From Megascapheus bottae (taxonomy: Eukaryota; Chordata; Mammalia; Rodentia; Geomyidae): DNA of 64,000 nt. Both the position numbers and the translations under genes were made by a program. Shown one piece after another: positions 45,909 through 57,954 of this stretch (position 1 is the stretch's first letter; every line of letters begins with the position of its first letter). The stretch is from the NCBI GenBank assembly GCA_024803745.1, contig JANJXV010000266.1, forward strand, positions 744,001-808,000. Reading direction: 5' to 3'. The notes under the pieces are model-generated. The model was not told the DNA's origin. It did no database searches and worked only from the letters and a program-made list of their open reading frames with translations.

Positions 45909-46544
45909 AAAAAGAAAGTTGTAGTGTGTGGGGAGGATGATGGGGTCAAATACATTTCTTCTTAGAAATTTACCTCATCTGGTTGCCGTGGATTTTCCTG
46001 GCCTTCTTCTTAGACAAAGTTCTGTTATACTGGATTTGTGGCTTGGCAATGATCTAGCATGTACATCTTCGAGTAAGACATCCACAATTTCCATGCCTGA
46101 GACTCGAGTTTCCTGACCTTTGGCAACAGCACAGCAACATCTTTCTTCCTCCTGAGCCACAGGCCAAGTGAGCTGGCTTGAGCTGGTTGTTAGTTAGAGT
46201 GGCTTGGTTACCAGGGTTCCATATTCTGTTCCATTGTGAGGGAGGCAGGGTCACCTTTCAGGGCCCAATGACCAAAGATCCTTGCTCACAAAAGACCTCA
46301 CCAAAGACATACTGGAGGCTGAATCTCTCCTGCAGTCTCACAATATACATGTGGATGTAGTATACAGCACACCTTATTTGTCCAATCCCAATGTCTTCCA
46401 CTAGGCCCAACTACCAGTCTGGTCTCAGGCTCAAGGAGCCTTTCTTAGGTAAGATCCAAACTTAAGGGTCAATATTGCCCTCATCCTTTACAAAACATTT
46501 GCTTCACAGTGCCTTCTCTGCCTGCTTTTTGCCCCTTGTCGAAT

Positions 46545-46745
46545 TTTTTTTTGTTTTTGCTAGTCTTGGGACTTGACCTCAGAGTGTGAACATTGTTCTT
46601 GGGCTTTCTTTAGGCTTTATCTGTCCCACCGAGCCACACCACCACTTGCAGCATTTTCTATGTATGTGGTAATGAGGAATCAAACCTGAGGCTTACTGCT
46701 TGGTAGCCAAGGACTCTCCCACTAGGTCAAACACACAGGGCATCT
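46545..46745 (-). mobile_element. ID-like SINE in S3
   Basis: Diverged equivalent of the SINE at 31675. Confidence 0.78.
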
Positions 46746-46940
46746 TGCACATATTTTTGACGTCAATCTACTAGGATATTATTAGGTTTCTGTATCCTAA
46801 TCAATTTTTTCCTGATGATTAGCTTTGCTGTCATGTGTAAAAAATGCAAGAGGGAAAAACACAGAAGAATTAATGAAATTAAAAAAAAAGCATTAGACAC
46901 ACTTAAGTGTTCATTCTTTGTAGGAGAAAGGATTTTTGGA

Positions 46941-46960
46941 TATGATGATGATGATGATGA
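46941..46960. repeat. Short (GAT)n in S3
   Basis: Only about six GAT units against about 17 in S1 and S2. This looks nearer the ancestral length. Confidence 0.9.
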
Positions 46961-46974
46961 CTTTATAATTACTA

Positions 46975-47171
46975 TGTCAGGGTTGAGAGTTTGGCATAGT
47001 GGTAGAGTGCTTGCCTAGCATCCATGAAGATCTGGGTTTGATTGCTCAGTACCACATAGATAGAAAATCTAGATGTGGCACTGTGGCTCAAGTGGCAGAG
47101 GGCTAGACTTGAGAAAACCCGAGGACAGTGCTCAGGCCCTGAATTCAAGCCCCAAGACTGTCAGAAAGATA
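46975..47171 (+). mobile_element. ID-like SINE in S3, cut by the duplication junction
   Basis: Runs from GTGGTAGAGTGCTTGCCTAG to 'CCAAGACTGTCAGAAAGAT'. The A-rich tail meets copy B at 47171/47172. Confidence 0.8.
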
Positions 47172-47208
47172 AAAGTAATAGTTAGACTTTGAAAGTTGTT
47201 TTTTTGTA

Positions 47209-47210
<2 letters not shown>

Positions 47211-47246
<36 letters not shown>

Positions 47247-47256
47247 TGTGTGTGTA
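47211..47256. repeat. (TG)n microsatellite, copy B
   Basis: Longer than the copy-A repeat at 1698, otherwise in the same context. Confidence 0.95.
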
Positions 47257-47414
47257 TGTGGATCTTTTTGTTTAAAACTATATTTATATTAATATACTTA
47301 AAGTAATGATTTCATTGTAATTTTAATTTTTCTCATGACTGTTAATATTGAACTTCTTTCTACATTTTGAACTACTATTTCTATATATTCTTTTTAGAAA
47401 ATCCTCTCCAATCT

Positions 47415-47570
47415 CCAATTTTTTTCCCTTTTTTTGTGGGGTAGTGGGGAAAGTCATGGGGCTTGGACCTTGGGCCGTGAGCTCTTTAGTTTAAGGCTAT
47501 TTTCCTACCCTGAGTATTGCCCCTCAGTTGTTCTGCTCACAGCTCCCTACCCCTCTTCCCGTTATATACA
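47415..47570 (-). mobile_element. Degraded antisense SINE, copy B
   Basis: Counterpart of 1905-2060. Confidence 0.5.
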
Positions 47571-47651
47571 GAACAAAGGTCATCCTCAGTCTTTTTGAAA
47601 AAGTAAAACATACAGTAAATTTGTAGTATAAAACAGCAAGAAATAAATTTC

Positions 47652-47890
47652 TTGCCAGGTGCAGTGAATTCTACCTGTAATCCTAGCTACTCAGATATCA
47701 GACTGATATCTAAAGATTTGGTTCAAAGCCAGCCTGGGCATTAGAAAGTCTATGAGACTCTCATCGACAGTTAACCACTAGAATATGGGAAATGGCACTG
47801 TGGCTTCATAGGTAGGGTGATAGCCTTGAGTTGAAGAGCTCAGGAACAGTGCCCAGGCCCAGAGTTCAAGCCTTACAAATCCCCCAGCCA
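47652..47890 (+). mobile_element. Dimeric SINE, copy B
   Basis: Counterpart of 2130-2366, here with 'GTTGAAGAGCTCAGGAAC' nearer to the family form. Confidence 0.85.
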
Positions 47891-48159
47891 AAAAAAAAGA
47901 AAAAAAAGTTTCTTCCCCAAGTGATTATTATGCCAGACATAGAACATTAACATTCTGGGTGTACTTCACAGTATTATTACTTGATACCCTAAGATTTTGC
48001 AATATTCTCTCAGTATCAGCATATGTCATCATATAATGTAGTTCCTTTTCAATGGAATAATTCCATTTATAACCTAAATCTACTCCCCCGACTTATTTCT
48101 GTCGATACCACAATTGCTCTACCATGATATGCCACAAGCCATTAAACATTTTATGGTGG

Positions 48160-48350
48160 GTAATTGGAAAGGAGTCTCATGGAATTTTGTGCCAGGCTGG
48201 CTTTGAAACCATGGTCCTCAGATCTCAGTCTCCTGAGTAGCTAGGATGACAGGCGTGAGCCACCAACACCTGGCTTGCCTTTTTATTTTTTTGTGGGTCT
48301 TGGGACTTGAAGTCTGGGCCTAGGCACCATCCCTAAGCTTTTCAGGTCAA
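48160..48350 (-). mobile_element. Dimeric SINE, antisense, copy B
   Basis: Counterpart of 2635-2822. Confidence 0.75.
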
Positions 48351-48410
48351 TATTTCATGTAAGTCTAAAGAATTAAGTAAAGGAATACAATTCCAACAAA
48401 AAAAGAATAA

Positions 48411-48686
<276 letters not shown>

Positions 48687-48934
48687 TAAATGAAAGATTC
48701 CAGGTCCTGAGAAGTATCATTACTTTCTAAAGAAAACCTAAGGTAATTTTGTACTCATTCTTCAGGATACCTTCAGGATACTTTGACAACAGTTCTAAAT
48801 TATGTTTCCTCTAATGGAGACGACATTTCAAACTTACACAGTAATTGTAAGTGGATAAACCATCCAGAATAGAATATATATCATTATTGGAAATAGGATC
48901 TACAAATCACTAAACAGTGAGTTTATAATGGAAA

Positions 48935-49068
48935 CCTGGCACTAGGTGCAATGTTTCATGCCTGTAATCTTAAAATATTCAGGAGGAAGAAATCTAAGAA
49001 TTCTAATTTGAAGCCAGCAATGGCATAAAAATTGCCATGAAACTCTATAACTCCAAGTAACCCCTCAA
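48935..49068 (+). mobile_element. SINE left half, copy B
   Basis: Counterpart of 3400-3535. Confidence 0.6.
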
Positions 49069-49079
49069 AAATGTTAGTG

Positions 49080-49195
49080 GAGTGTCAAGAGTTTGACTTT
49101 GTGGTTGAGTGCTTGCCTAGCATGCATGAAGACCTATGCATGTAAGTGGAGCTGGGACTCAAACTGGTATTTTTCTAGCCTTGAGCAAGACAGCT
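49080..49195 (+). mobile_element. ID-like SINE, copy B
   Basis: Counterpart of 3545-3660. Confidence 0.65.
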
Positions 49196-49363
49196 AAGTT
49201 TATGCCATAGAAAATGAATCCAGAGCTGGGGAAAAGTCAACCATGGAGCCAGTGAGAAATGAGAGAAAATCTTTAATAGATAACTTGTGAGTAGGATGTC
49301 TGCGAACTTAAAGCAATGATGACACAGCATAAGCAATAATTCTCTACTGTTTCTAATTTACAG

Positions 49364-49453
49364 GGCCCTGTGTTCCCAAACCTGTATTAATTGACAAGCT
49401 AGAGCACTGTGCAGAACTCTGGATAGGAAATTCCTCTGACAAGAATATCACAG
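49364..49453 (+). CDS. KRAB-B exon, copy B, in frame
   Basis: Bounded by TTTACAG and GTGAGTG, 90 bases. It reads G-P-C-V-P-K-P-V-L-I-D-K-L-E-H-C-A-E-L-W-I, matching the KRAB-B pattern (K-P-x-V/L-I-x-x-L-E-x-x-x-E-x-W). It splices in phase from KRAB-A and on to the exon at 51488 (the split Asp codon is restored). The four bases missing in copy A are present here. Confidence 0.73.
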
Positions 49454-49604
49454 GTGAGTGAATGCATCTTCATATTGATGTTGGAGCCTGAGCCCCATTG
49501 GTAAGTTCATGTTGTGATGTACTGAGCAATAATATTCTTAGTAACCCTAAATCCTGTGTGGAACCTATGGAATTTTTTGTGAATGAATCAAGAATCCTTT
49601 TCTT

Positions 49605-49778
49605 TTCCCAATCCTATGCTTGGTCTCAGGGCCTGAGCATGGTCCTTGGGTTTTCTCAAGGCTAGCTCTCTACTTCTTGAGTCATAGCACCACTTCTGGC
49701 TTTTTCTTTGTATGTAGTACCAAGGAACTGAACCAGGTCTTTGTGCATGCTAGCCCAAACCCCCGGCACCAAGAATCA
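49605..49778 (-). mobile_element. ID-like SINE, antisense, copy B
   Basis: Counterpart of 4066-4238. Confidence 0.7.
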
Positions 49779-49869
49779 TAGGGTGATATGATGAATTCTA
49801 TGTGGCAGTAGAGTTAAAGTTAGATTTCTCTGTAGAAATCACTGTGAAACAAAATAAAATGAGAAAGCC

Positions 49870-50096
49870 ATGAGCCCGTGGCTCATGCCTGTAATCCTAG
49901 CTACTTAGGAGGCTGAGATCTGAGGATCAAGGTTCAAAGACTGACCTATCACAAAAGCACCTTAGACTCTTCTCTCCAATGAACCAATAGAAAATGAGAA
50001 GTGGGGTTGAGTCTAAAGACATAGGGCAGTAGCCTTGAGCTGAAGAGCTCAGGAAGAACAGCCAGGTCTAGAATTCAAGTCCCATGACTACAAAAC
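49870..50096 (+). mobile_element. Dimeric SINE, copy B
   Basis: Counterpart of 4332-4557. Its tail again leads into the GAAA repeat. Confidence 0.85.
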
Positions 50097-50160
<64 letters not shown>

Positions 50161-50232
50161 AGAAAGAAAGAAAGAAAGAAGAAAGAGGGAAGGAAGGAAA
50201 GGAAGAAAGAAAGAAAGAAAGAAAGAAAAAAA
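50097..50232. repeat. (GAAA)n microsatellite, copy B
   Basis: Shorter than in copy A, with the interruptions in different places. Confidence 0.97.
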
Positions 50233-50373
50233 TATCATTCTTTCATTTCTTTAAAACTAAGACTATAAATGATTGAGCAAACAAGGAATAAGTCAGGGCA
50301 TTATTCTCTGATAAGGATAATATCTTTATGCTGGTAGGAAGAGACTGGTATTCAAAACCAGACGTTTCCACCA

Positions 50374-50562
50374 GAAATTGAGCCTAGTGGTAGAGTGCTT
50401 GCCTAGCATGCACAAAGACAGAGGTTTTATTCCTTATTACAACATACATAGAAAAAGCCAGAAGTAATGAATTCATTGGTAGGGTTCTAGTCTTGAGAAA
50501 ACCCAAGGACAGTGGTTAGGTCCTAAGTTCAAACCCAGGAATGGAAGGAAAAAAAAAACAAC
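50374..50562 (+). mobile_element. ID-like SINE, copy B
   Basis: Counterpart of 4858-5045. Confidence 0.75.
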
Positions 50563-50897
50563 AAAGTTTCAATCAACATAAGAAAATTAACTAGACAATG
50601 AGCTGGGGATTTTCTGGTCTTCCATGGTTCTGAGGGACAGGAGTGTTAGAAAAGGAATTTTTATAAGACTTCAAATGGAAAGAAATAAATTTCAAAATTC
50701 CCACAAATACCTAAATTGAGACTTTAGTGAGAAGTTGTAACTGAAGGGATATAGGTGTAAGACCTTACTCTCAAGAATCGTTCTTGCTTGGATCAAAGGC
50801 AAACAGACATATAAACCAAACTTGTGGCCGCTGAATCTAGAAAAAATTCGTGTTCCTCACTTAATGGTTAATAAGCAAACAGCATTGAAACTGGGTA

Positions 50898-51080
50898 AGG
50901 TAATCCTATCTGGTACTCAGGACGTGAGACTCTTATCAGTAGTTAACTCTAGAAAACAGGAAGTGGGGCTGTAGCTCAAGGATAGGGGTTATAGTCTTCT
51001 GCTGAAGTGTTCAGGGACAGGGCCGAGGCCTATGAACTACAAAAAAAAAAAGAAAAGTAAAGAAAAGAAAAGAAAGTTTT
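50898..51080 (+). mobile_element. Degraded dimeric SINE, copy B
   Basis: Counterpart of 5372-5560, with 'AAACAGGAAGTGGGGCTGT' better preserved here. Confidence 0.6.
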
Positions 51081-51487
51081 AAAAAGATGCAAAACAGCAC
51101 AATATTTAGAGTATTTCTCAAAAATAAAAGAAAGGCAGCTATTCCTCAATGTATAAACAATACAGTATTTGAAAAAAAACAGCTGCAGGTATATTATAGG
51201 TAGTATTCAGCTTAAAACTGTAGCAATACATAGATGGGTAATTTCAATAAATATTTCCTGTGATATAAAAAGAGAACTAAAACACAGAAAAACATTATTG
51301 GTCATTGTAAAATATCATTTTCTTAATAGGTTAGGGAGAAAAGCATATATTTCTCACAAATCAATTTCCACTTTTATATTTTAAAATATCTAACACTTAG
51401 GATGGGAAAATAAAGTCATTATCTTTACAGTAAGGAATATTTGTATCTCATGTATGTTTGTGTCTTTTTTTCTATGACTCATTTTAG
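51081..51487. other. Intron end before the finger exon, copy B
   Basis: AT-rich intronic sequence ending in a pyrimidine tract and ATTTTAG. A 71-codon frame here (51169-51384) has no domain and is not conserved as a frame in copy A. Confidence 0.5.
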
Positions 51488-51903
51488 ATGTCCAGGTAAT
51501 GGAAAATGTGTTCAAGACATTCCAGGAATATCCACATGAATGTCTTTGTGAAGTAGCAGTTGCAAGTAGTATCGAAGTGGAGGAAAACGTGAGATTTGCA
51601 ACAACTTTAAATTTGAGCTCTACACATAATCCAGAGCTGATTAGTAATAACGGTAACAACTTAGGGGTGAGGACTGAGGAGTTCATAAAGTGTCAGGACT
51701 TGCTTCTGTCTCCTAAGCCTGATGAGATGCATACTGCATATAGATCTCGTATGTCTCCTGTTCTTAAAAAATCCATCGGATATTCAGAGCATTTTATTCA
51801 TGATTGTGACAGTCCAAAAGATCTGCAGTATCATAATTCTGTTCTCCCTGCCCAAGAAATTCTTCAGGGAGGGAGGAAAACTGCTAAATGTACTGTGGGA
51901 TGA
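51488..51903 (+). CDS. KRAB-ZNF linker frame, copy B, ends before the fingers
   Basis: Continues in phase from KRAB-B (D-V-Q-V-M-E-N-V-F-K) for about 138 codons and stops at TGA 51901-51903 after K-C-T-V-G. The stop lies at the first zinc-finger-like C-x2-C, where one base appears to be missing. With the two KRAB exons it makes 211 codons including the stop, giving a KRAB-only product if transcribed. KRAB-only proteins without fingers are known in mammals. Whether this one is made is unknown, and simple pseudogene status is equally possible. Confidence 0.55.
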
Positions 51904-53705
51904 AAAATATTGTACTTAACACCGACCATCACTACACATCCAAAAATTTACACAGGAGAGACTCCTCATATATGTAGTGAATGTGAGAAATCTTTCAGTA
52001 ATGAAATACGCCTTACAATACCTCAGAGCAAATATCCTGAGATATGTGATGCATACATCAAGTGTGAAAATTAATTTCTGAGAAGTCAGACCTGACGCTC
52101 CAACCTCGATCTCCAAGAGAAGACAAACCTTATGAATATGAGGAACGTAATAAAATTTCTGCCCAGAATTCAGCAATCAGCACACATCAGAGATCTCACA
52201 CAGAAGAGAAATCTTATGAATGGGATAAATGTGGGAAGACTTTTAGACTGAAATCATACCTCACTTTGCACCAGAGAAGACACACAGAAGAGAAACCTTA
52301 TGAATGTAACAAATGTGAAAAGTCGTTCACCCAGAAGATACACCTTCGAGTTCATCAAATAACACACACAGGAGAGAAATCTTATAAGTGTAATGAATGT
52401 GGAAAGTCTTTCCAAGGGAAGGGAAAACTTCGTGTTCATCAGAGAATACACACAGGAGTGAAGCCTTATGAATGTAACCAATGTGTAAAGTCTTTCAGAC
52501 AGAAATCTTCCCTCAAATTGCATCAAAGAACACACACAGGAGAGAAACCTTATGTGTGCAACAAATGTGGAAAGACCTTCAAGTGGAAGTCATATCTTGA
52601 TGGGCATAATAGAACACACACAGGAGAGAAAACTTATGCATGTAGTGAATGCGGAAAGTCTTTCAAATGGAAGGTAAAACTCCATGTTCATCAGAGAATA
52701 TACTCAGGAGAAACACCTTATGAGTGTAACATATGTGAAAAGTCCTTCACACAGAAGCCAAACCTCAACATGCATACGACAATTCAAACAGGAGAAAAAC
52801 CTTATAAAGGTAACCGATGTGGAATGTCTTTCAAATGGAAGTCTTCCCTCAAATTGCATCAGAGAATACACACAGGAGAGAAACTGTACGAGTGCATCAA
52901 ATGTGGTAAGACCTTCAGATGGAAGTCACATTACAGGAGGCATAACAGAATTCACACATATTAGAAACCTTAGGAATATAACCAAAGTTGAAAGTCTTTC
53001 GTGCAGTATTCACCCTTCAGGAAGCGTAAGAGAGTTCACACATATGAGAAGCCTTAGCAATGTAATAAATAGGAAAGACTTTTTAGTCTGTGGAAGAAAA
53101 CTCAGCTTGTGTCACAGAACCAACACAAGATAAAACCCTTAATGAATGTAGCAAATGTTCAGTCTTTTCCCCAGAAGGCACAAGTCAAGATTTATCACTA
53201 AACACCCACAGGATAGAATCCTATGAATAAAATGAAAGGGAAATTTTTTTGAAGAACTTATAGTTGAGTTTGCATGATACCACACAGACACAGGATAAAA
53301 ATCGTATGAATATAAGAATATGAAAAATCCATCATGAACGCATGACTAAGTATAAAATGCACATAGGAGAGAAAAACCTTATGAATATTACAAATGTGGA
53401 AAGTGTTTGACCTGGAAGGCATACTTCTGTGTTCATCACAAACCTGATTCCCATAGAAGAAAAGAAAACTAAAATAGAACAAATGTGCAATGACTTTTAA
53501 TCAGAAGTCAGTCTTCAGTACATTTCAGAACATACACAATAGAGAAATTCTGAGTAATGAAAAACATTTAGCTATATATAGAATCTCTGTATATGGGAGC
53601 ATTAGGGTAAGTCTTCTAAACAAAGTCAACCTTCAGCAAGCATTAAGAGCACTCACAGAAGAAATAATAGCATGTAGGAAAACCTTTGTCAGGAACCTCT
53701 AAAAG
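51904..53705 (+). pseudogene. Zinc-finger part of the copy-B gene, out of frame with KRAB
   Basis: A finger remnant (C-S-E-C-E-K-S-F) near 51965-52010 is followed by a TAA and a non-coding gap. A regular array from about 52200 then runs open to the TAG at 52962-52964. Decayed fingers can be traced to about 53700. The array is in a different frame from the KRAB linker, so it cannot be part of the same simple translation product. Confidence 0.85.
52200..52964 (+). pseudogene. Nine-finger open array, copy B
   Basis: About nine C2H2 units with TGEKPY-type linkers. Finger 1 has Trp for the first Cys (Y-E-W-D-K-C). Finger 6 ends R-I-Y, finger 7 ends T-I-Q, and finger 8 has Gly for the first Cys (Y-K-G-N-R-C). 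Fingers 5, 6, 8 and 9 carry K-W-K or R-W-K before the helix. Copy A has a stop in finger 2, where this copy reads C-N-K-C. Intact fingers of this type bind DNA, roughly three bases per finger. A start codon in good context is missing. Confidence 0.75.
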
Positions 53706-53870
53706 GTGACTGTGTGGCTTAGTGGTAGAGTGCTAACCTATCAAGGATGAAGGCCTGAGTTAGATTCCTCAATACTACGTGAAAAGTGCAAGCCAGAAGC
53801 AGCACTGTGGTTCAAATGGTAGAGTGCTAACCTTGAGCAAAAGTAGCTCAGGCCCTGAGTTCAAGCCTAA

Positions 53871-53873
<3 letters not shown>
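53706..53873 (+). mobile_element. ID-like SINE, copy B
   Basis: Counterpart of 8172-8347. Confidence 0.75.
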
Positions 53874-53942
<69 letters not shown>

Positions 53943-54004
53943 GAGACAGAGAGAGACAGAAAGAGAGAGACAGAAAGAGAGAGAGAAAGAGAGAAAAGAG
54001 AGAG
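53874..54004. repeat. (GA)n microsatellite, copy B
   Basis: Counterpart of 8348-8480 with different internal variants. Confidence 0.95.
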
Positions 54005-54084
54005 AAACAGGAACTTCTAAATTTTACAGAGAGAGAGAAGGAGACAGAAACTAATTTCTAAACTTTACAGTCTTTCTATTTCCT

Positions 54085-54485
54085 TACAAATTCGTCTGTG
54101 TCATTCTTTCTGACAGAAGCACAGAATTCCATTGTGTAAAAATAACATATTTGATCTACCCATCAACTGACGGGCATCTGGGTTGGTTCCATACCTTTGT
54201 TATAGTAAATAGTGCTGTGATAAATGTTATTGTTCTAGTGAATTTAGTGTGTCCTATCTGGACGATTGGCAAGTAGTGAAATTGCTGGATCACAGGGGAG
54301 CTCTATGTTTAGTCTTTTTGGGATACTGCCATAGTGCTTTCCCTAGTGGTTGAACGAGTTTGCAATCCCACCAGAAGTGTAGTAGTGATCCCTCCTGGCC
54401 ACATCCCCTCCAGCATACGTTATTAGATTTCTGGATCTTGGCCATTCTAACTGGAGTGAGGAGGAAAAGGAAAAGAGGAACTGAA
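54085..54485 (-). mobile_element. L1 ORF2 C-terminal part, antisense, copy B
   Basis: Counterpart of 8540-8938, again joined head to head with a sense RT fragment. Confidence 0.85.
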
Positions 54486-54489
54486 ACTT

Positions 54490-54965
54490 TCTCTCCTTAC
54501 AGATGACATGATTCTGTATTTAAAGAACCCTATAGACTCTACTCCGAAGCTGCTTGAGCTGATATAAAACTTTGGTAAGGTAGCAGGGTATAAAATTAAC
54601 CCTCAATGTCAACTGCCTTCCTATATGCCAACAAATGAGAGGAATGAGGCAAGAATCAGGATAGCAACTCATTTTGCTATCAAAGAAAATAAAATACCTA
54701 GGAATTAACTTAGAATGTAAAGCATCTTTTTGATGGAACTATAAACTCTGGAGAAGGAAATTAACGCAGAACTGAGGAAATGCAAAAACCTATGCTCCTG
54801 GTTTGGAAGAAGTAATATTGTAAAAATGGCAATCTTGATAGGGACTATCTACAAATTCAGTGCAATATTCATCAATATCCCAATGTTATTCTTTAAAGTA
54901 ACAGAAGAGGAAATCCAAAATTTCACTTGGAATAATAAAAGACCCCTTATAGTCTGTCTTCTGGC
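54490..54965 (+). mobile_element. L1 ORF2 RT-region fragment, sense, copy B
   Basis: Counterpart of 8945-9412. It retains the bases that copy A lost ('GATAGGGACTATCTACAAA'). Confidence 0.85.
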
Positions 54966-55314
54966 ATGATACATAATGTTTAATCTCACCTTCTCCACCA
55001 AAATCTCACCTTTCTCATTGAGACATAGGTGGCCCTGTTTACTAGCACCAAAGGCTCAAACTCGCAGTTTCAGGTGTCACTACTGCCTCTGTTACTGGGT
55101 AGATCCAACTCTGTCATTGATTCTGAGGTCTGCTCTGGGAATCTTGGTCACAAGTTGTTCTGTGGCATCTGCTGCCAGCCTGTGCCTATTTGCTTCCTTT
55201 TTCTCCAGCAGCCTACAACAGGGAATGAAGTTCAGGCGCTGATGCTCTCCTTCATATGCAGGGCAGGATGAGCCCAACCCTCCCACATCTTCCTCTTCTA
55301 ATTTTTGGGAAAAA
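54966..55314. other. Unassigned sequence, copy B
   Basis: Counterpart of 9413-9775. The open frames here differ in length and C-terminus from copy A, which argues against a real gene. Confidence 0.4.
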
Positions 55315-55562
55315 ATGTGCTGGCAAAAGTCCTCAGGTGTGGCGCATGGCTGATCCACACTTTTAATCCAGGTTGGTCAGGAGGCTGAGATCTGAGTATG
55401 GAAGTTCCAAGTCACCTAGAACAGGAAAGTCTGATAGTTTCTTACTACCAAAAATAAAAACAGCTGGGAATGGAATTTGGGCTCAAGTGGTAAAGGGCTA
55501 GTCTTGAGTACAAATGCTTAGTGCCCAGGCCCTGAGTTCAGGCTCCAGCACTGCCAACAACC
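55315..55562 (+). mobile_element. Dimeric SINE, copy B
   Basis: Counterpart of 9776-10005. Confidence 0.75.
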
Positions 55563-56494
55563 TCACTTTAGTGAGATTTTAGCTTTATCCATGTAGGCAC
55601 ATCTCACTGGAATCTTTGCTGGTAGAGATTGTCTTCATAATTTTGTCTCAAGGTAAAGGTCCTCCTGGGGTAGTACACAAAAGATGTCATGGAGAGAGGA
55701 GCCCCACTTGCTCCCGGTTTGAAAATGGCATAGGTCAAGCCAGCATGGAGTTGGCACATCAGTCTTTTTCCTAGCACCACCTACCAGTGAATGTCAAATG
55801 ACATTGATTTTTGTGGGATTGTGTGATTGAAGTGCCCCATTAAGGGCAGTGTAAGCACATCCAAACTTGGATACCAGGAATGCTGAAATCTCAAAGCTAA
55901 GATTTCTGTTGGCTACAGAAATGCTGGTGTGTTTGTGATTCACTAAAAGTTCAGGTGCAAAGATTCTGAAGCTTGATGCCATGTGTTTATTCCATTTAGT
56001 AAAATTATTTTAATGCACTGTATAAGTTAAAACATTTGATAAGAGTCAGGGTTAGTGAAAACATTGTCCTTGAATTCAGGTGTCTGGCAGGGTAATGGGG
56101 GGGTGTTGGTGGCTGGGACTATGAAGCTGGAGCTGCTATCAAACCATGGATCATGTTCCTCTTTGTCTGGGAGAAATGACTCCAAAGATGAAATTTGAAT
56201 GGTGAGGAAAAGATGATGATGTACTCAGGAAATTTCTCCTAAACAAATGCTCATGTGGAAGTGGGATGGGGGCTGGGCATGTCTGAGGCAGAGCTTAAGG
56301 GGGCTTCTCATGGCGTTGAGAACGTTCCTTGCGACTTCAGGCATGCAGCAGGGTGTTTTAGATGACCATTGTGAGATGGATGGAATAAGACTGGAGACAA
56401 GATGAATGCTGGGATCCTGCAATGCTCTTGCATGAGTGGCTGGTGGCTCACCTGAAAGAACTAATTATGTCTAAAAAAGAAATCAGGAATTTGT
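55563..56494. other. Unassigned sequence, copy B
   Basis: Counterpart of 10006-10944. The minus-strand 62-codon frame (55794-55982) is retained with substitutions. Confidence 0.4.
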
Positions 56495-56725
56495 TTGATT
56501 AGATAATACCTGTAATCCGAGGCATATTCAGGATCCTGATCTTAGTATTGTGGTTTAAAACCAACCCAGCAAAGGGAAAAATGCATGAGACTCATACTCC
56601 CAGTTTAGAGCAAGAACAAAGATTGAAGTAGAGCTGTGGCTCAAGAGCTAGAGTGCTACCTTGAGCAAAGAAAAGCTAAGAAAAAGCTCCAGGTCTTGAG
56701 TTCAAGGCCAGGAATGAAAGAAGGA
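56495..56725 (+). mobile_element. Dimeric SINE, diverged, copy B
   Basis: Counterpart of 10945-11175. Confidence 0.65.
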
Positions 56726-57954
56726 AGGTAAAAAAAGGGAAGCATGTGAGGAAGGGAAATAATAAATGAAAGAGAGAAGGAACTAGAAATTTAAAACTAG
56801 AGAATATTTAAAAGTCATCAGTCCTTCTAAGAAAAGTGTTGGAGTATGGGTTCTATATGTGGTGAACTGGAAGCCCAGCAGTGACTTGTTAACCAAAGAG
56901 TCACCATGATGAGCAAAGGATAGAAATCTGCATGAGCCTCTTAGCGGATGGAGTGACAGAAGAGAACCTCAGCTCCCATCCCATAGTTAGAACTATATAG
57001 AGATGGGAAAGTTGGCATCACCTTGATGTCATTGTGTCCATGGAGACTGGAAGCCATGGCTCTGTGAAAGCACAATGTTCTGGTTACTGAGCTGGGAGGC
57101 TGAGGATAGCCAAGTCCTGGCCATGAAGAAATCAGGGTGGCAGCAGAGCAACTCTGCTGCAGTGTGTGCCTGCTTGGCTGTTCTTATTCTGTGGTGGATC
57201 AGGCGGGAGCGGGTGATAGTAACTGTTTTGTGGTCACAAGCCCTTCACCAAGAGCTTCCTCTGGGATCCTCATAAGCTACAGGGTGGCTGGTGTTGGGAT
57301 GTGTGTGGGGTGGAAGTGACAGAGGGATGGACGCATGGCAAGGTGGGTGAAGAGATGAGAGGAATGATGAGAGCCCAGTTCATTGGTTTCCAAGGTTAAT
57401 GGGTGGGAGGTAGAGAGGAATGATGGAGGAATGATGGAGGCAGGGGAAGGTGGTGACAGAGTGAGGCCATCTGTAGTGCCAGCCTGGCCATCATCTGAAG
57501 CCCATAGGCAGCTTCCTGATCCTTCACTTAGTCCTGCTCCTTGTGGAGGGAATGTCACGTGTACCCAGAGCTAGGGGTGGGGCAATGTTAGTAGCACCTG
57601 GAGAACCATTGGCCTCTACCTGGGTGAGGGGTGGTTATGGCTCCCATGCTGGATGGCCTGATAGCTATGGAACAGATCTCTCCTTAGCTACCACAGTCAG
57701 TGGCTGCTCTCCATCTAGGGTTAGGGCACCTGCTCAGCCATCAGGACACCCCATGCCAGGACAGAGGCCTACAATTCAGATGGCAGCACAGGGGTGAAGA
57801 TGATTTCACCGTAGCCCTAGTTACATGGCTGCCCCAGCATGCAGGACAGGATGAGCTGGGGGAAGATGTTCTCTGTGTTTTTCCACAGCCTATCCCGGCC
57901 TCTTCTTGTGTCTGATTAGACCAAGAGAGTACCAGGTTCCCTCTCATAGTCCTG
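56726..57954. other. Unassigned, GC-richer sequence, copy B
   Basis: Counterpart of 11176-12399, close in sequence. No domain seen in any frame. Confidence 0.4.

Larger units (their letters stand above)
28766..47171 (+). repeat. Tandem L1/S array, about 2.5 units of about 7.4 kb
   Basis: Order: partial L1-a, S1, L1-b, S2, L1-c, partial S3. Equivalent points are 7413 bases apart (31049 to 38462, 33011 to 40424) on the left and a little more on the right, because L1-c keeps bases missing in L1-b. The array starts inside an L1 ORF2 and ends inside S at 47171, where the next copy of the large duplication begins. Confidence 0.93.
45909..47171 (-). repeat. Segment S3, truncated (inverted copy of S)
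   Basis: Matches S1/S2 with scattered differences and a short GAT run. It ends within its second SINE at 'GAAAGATAAAAG', where copy B begins. The lost part would correspond to about 32336-32452 of S1. Confidence 0.92.

Noticed and set aside
31036..47171. Phage-, plasmid- or CRISPR-like repeat system in the array
   Set aside because: The repeated unit is an L1 plus host sequence with two SINEs. There are no short regular spacers or associated genes.
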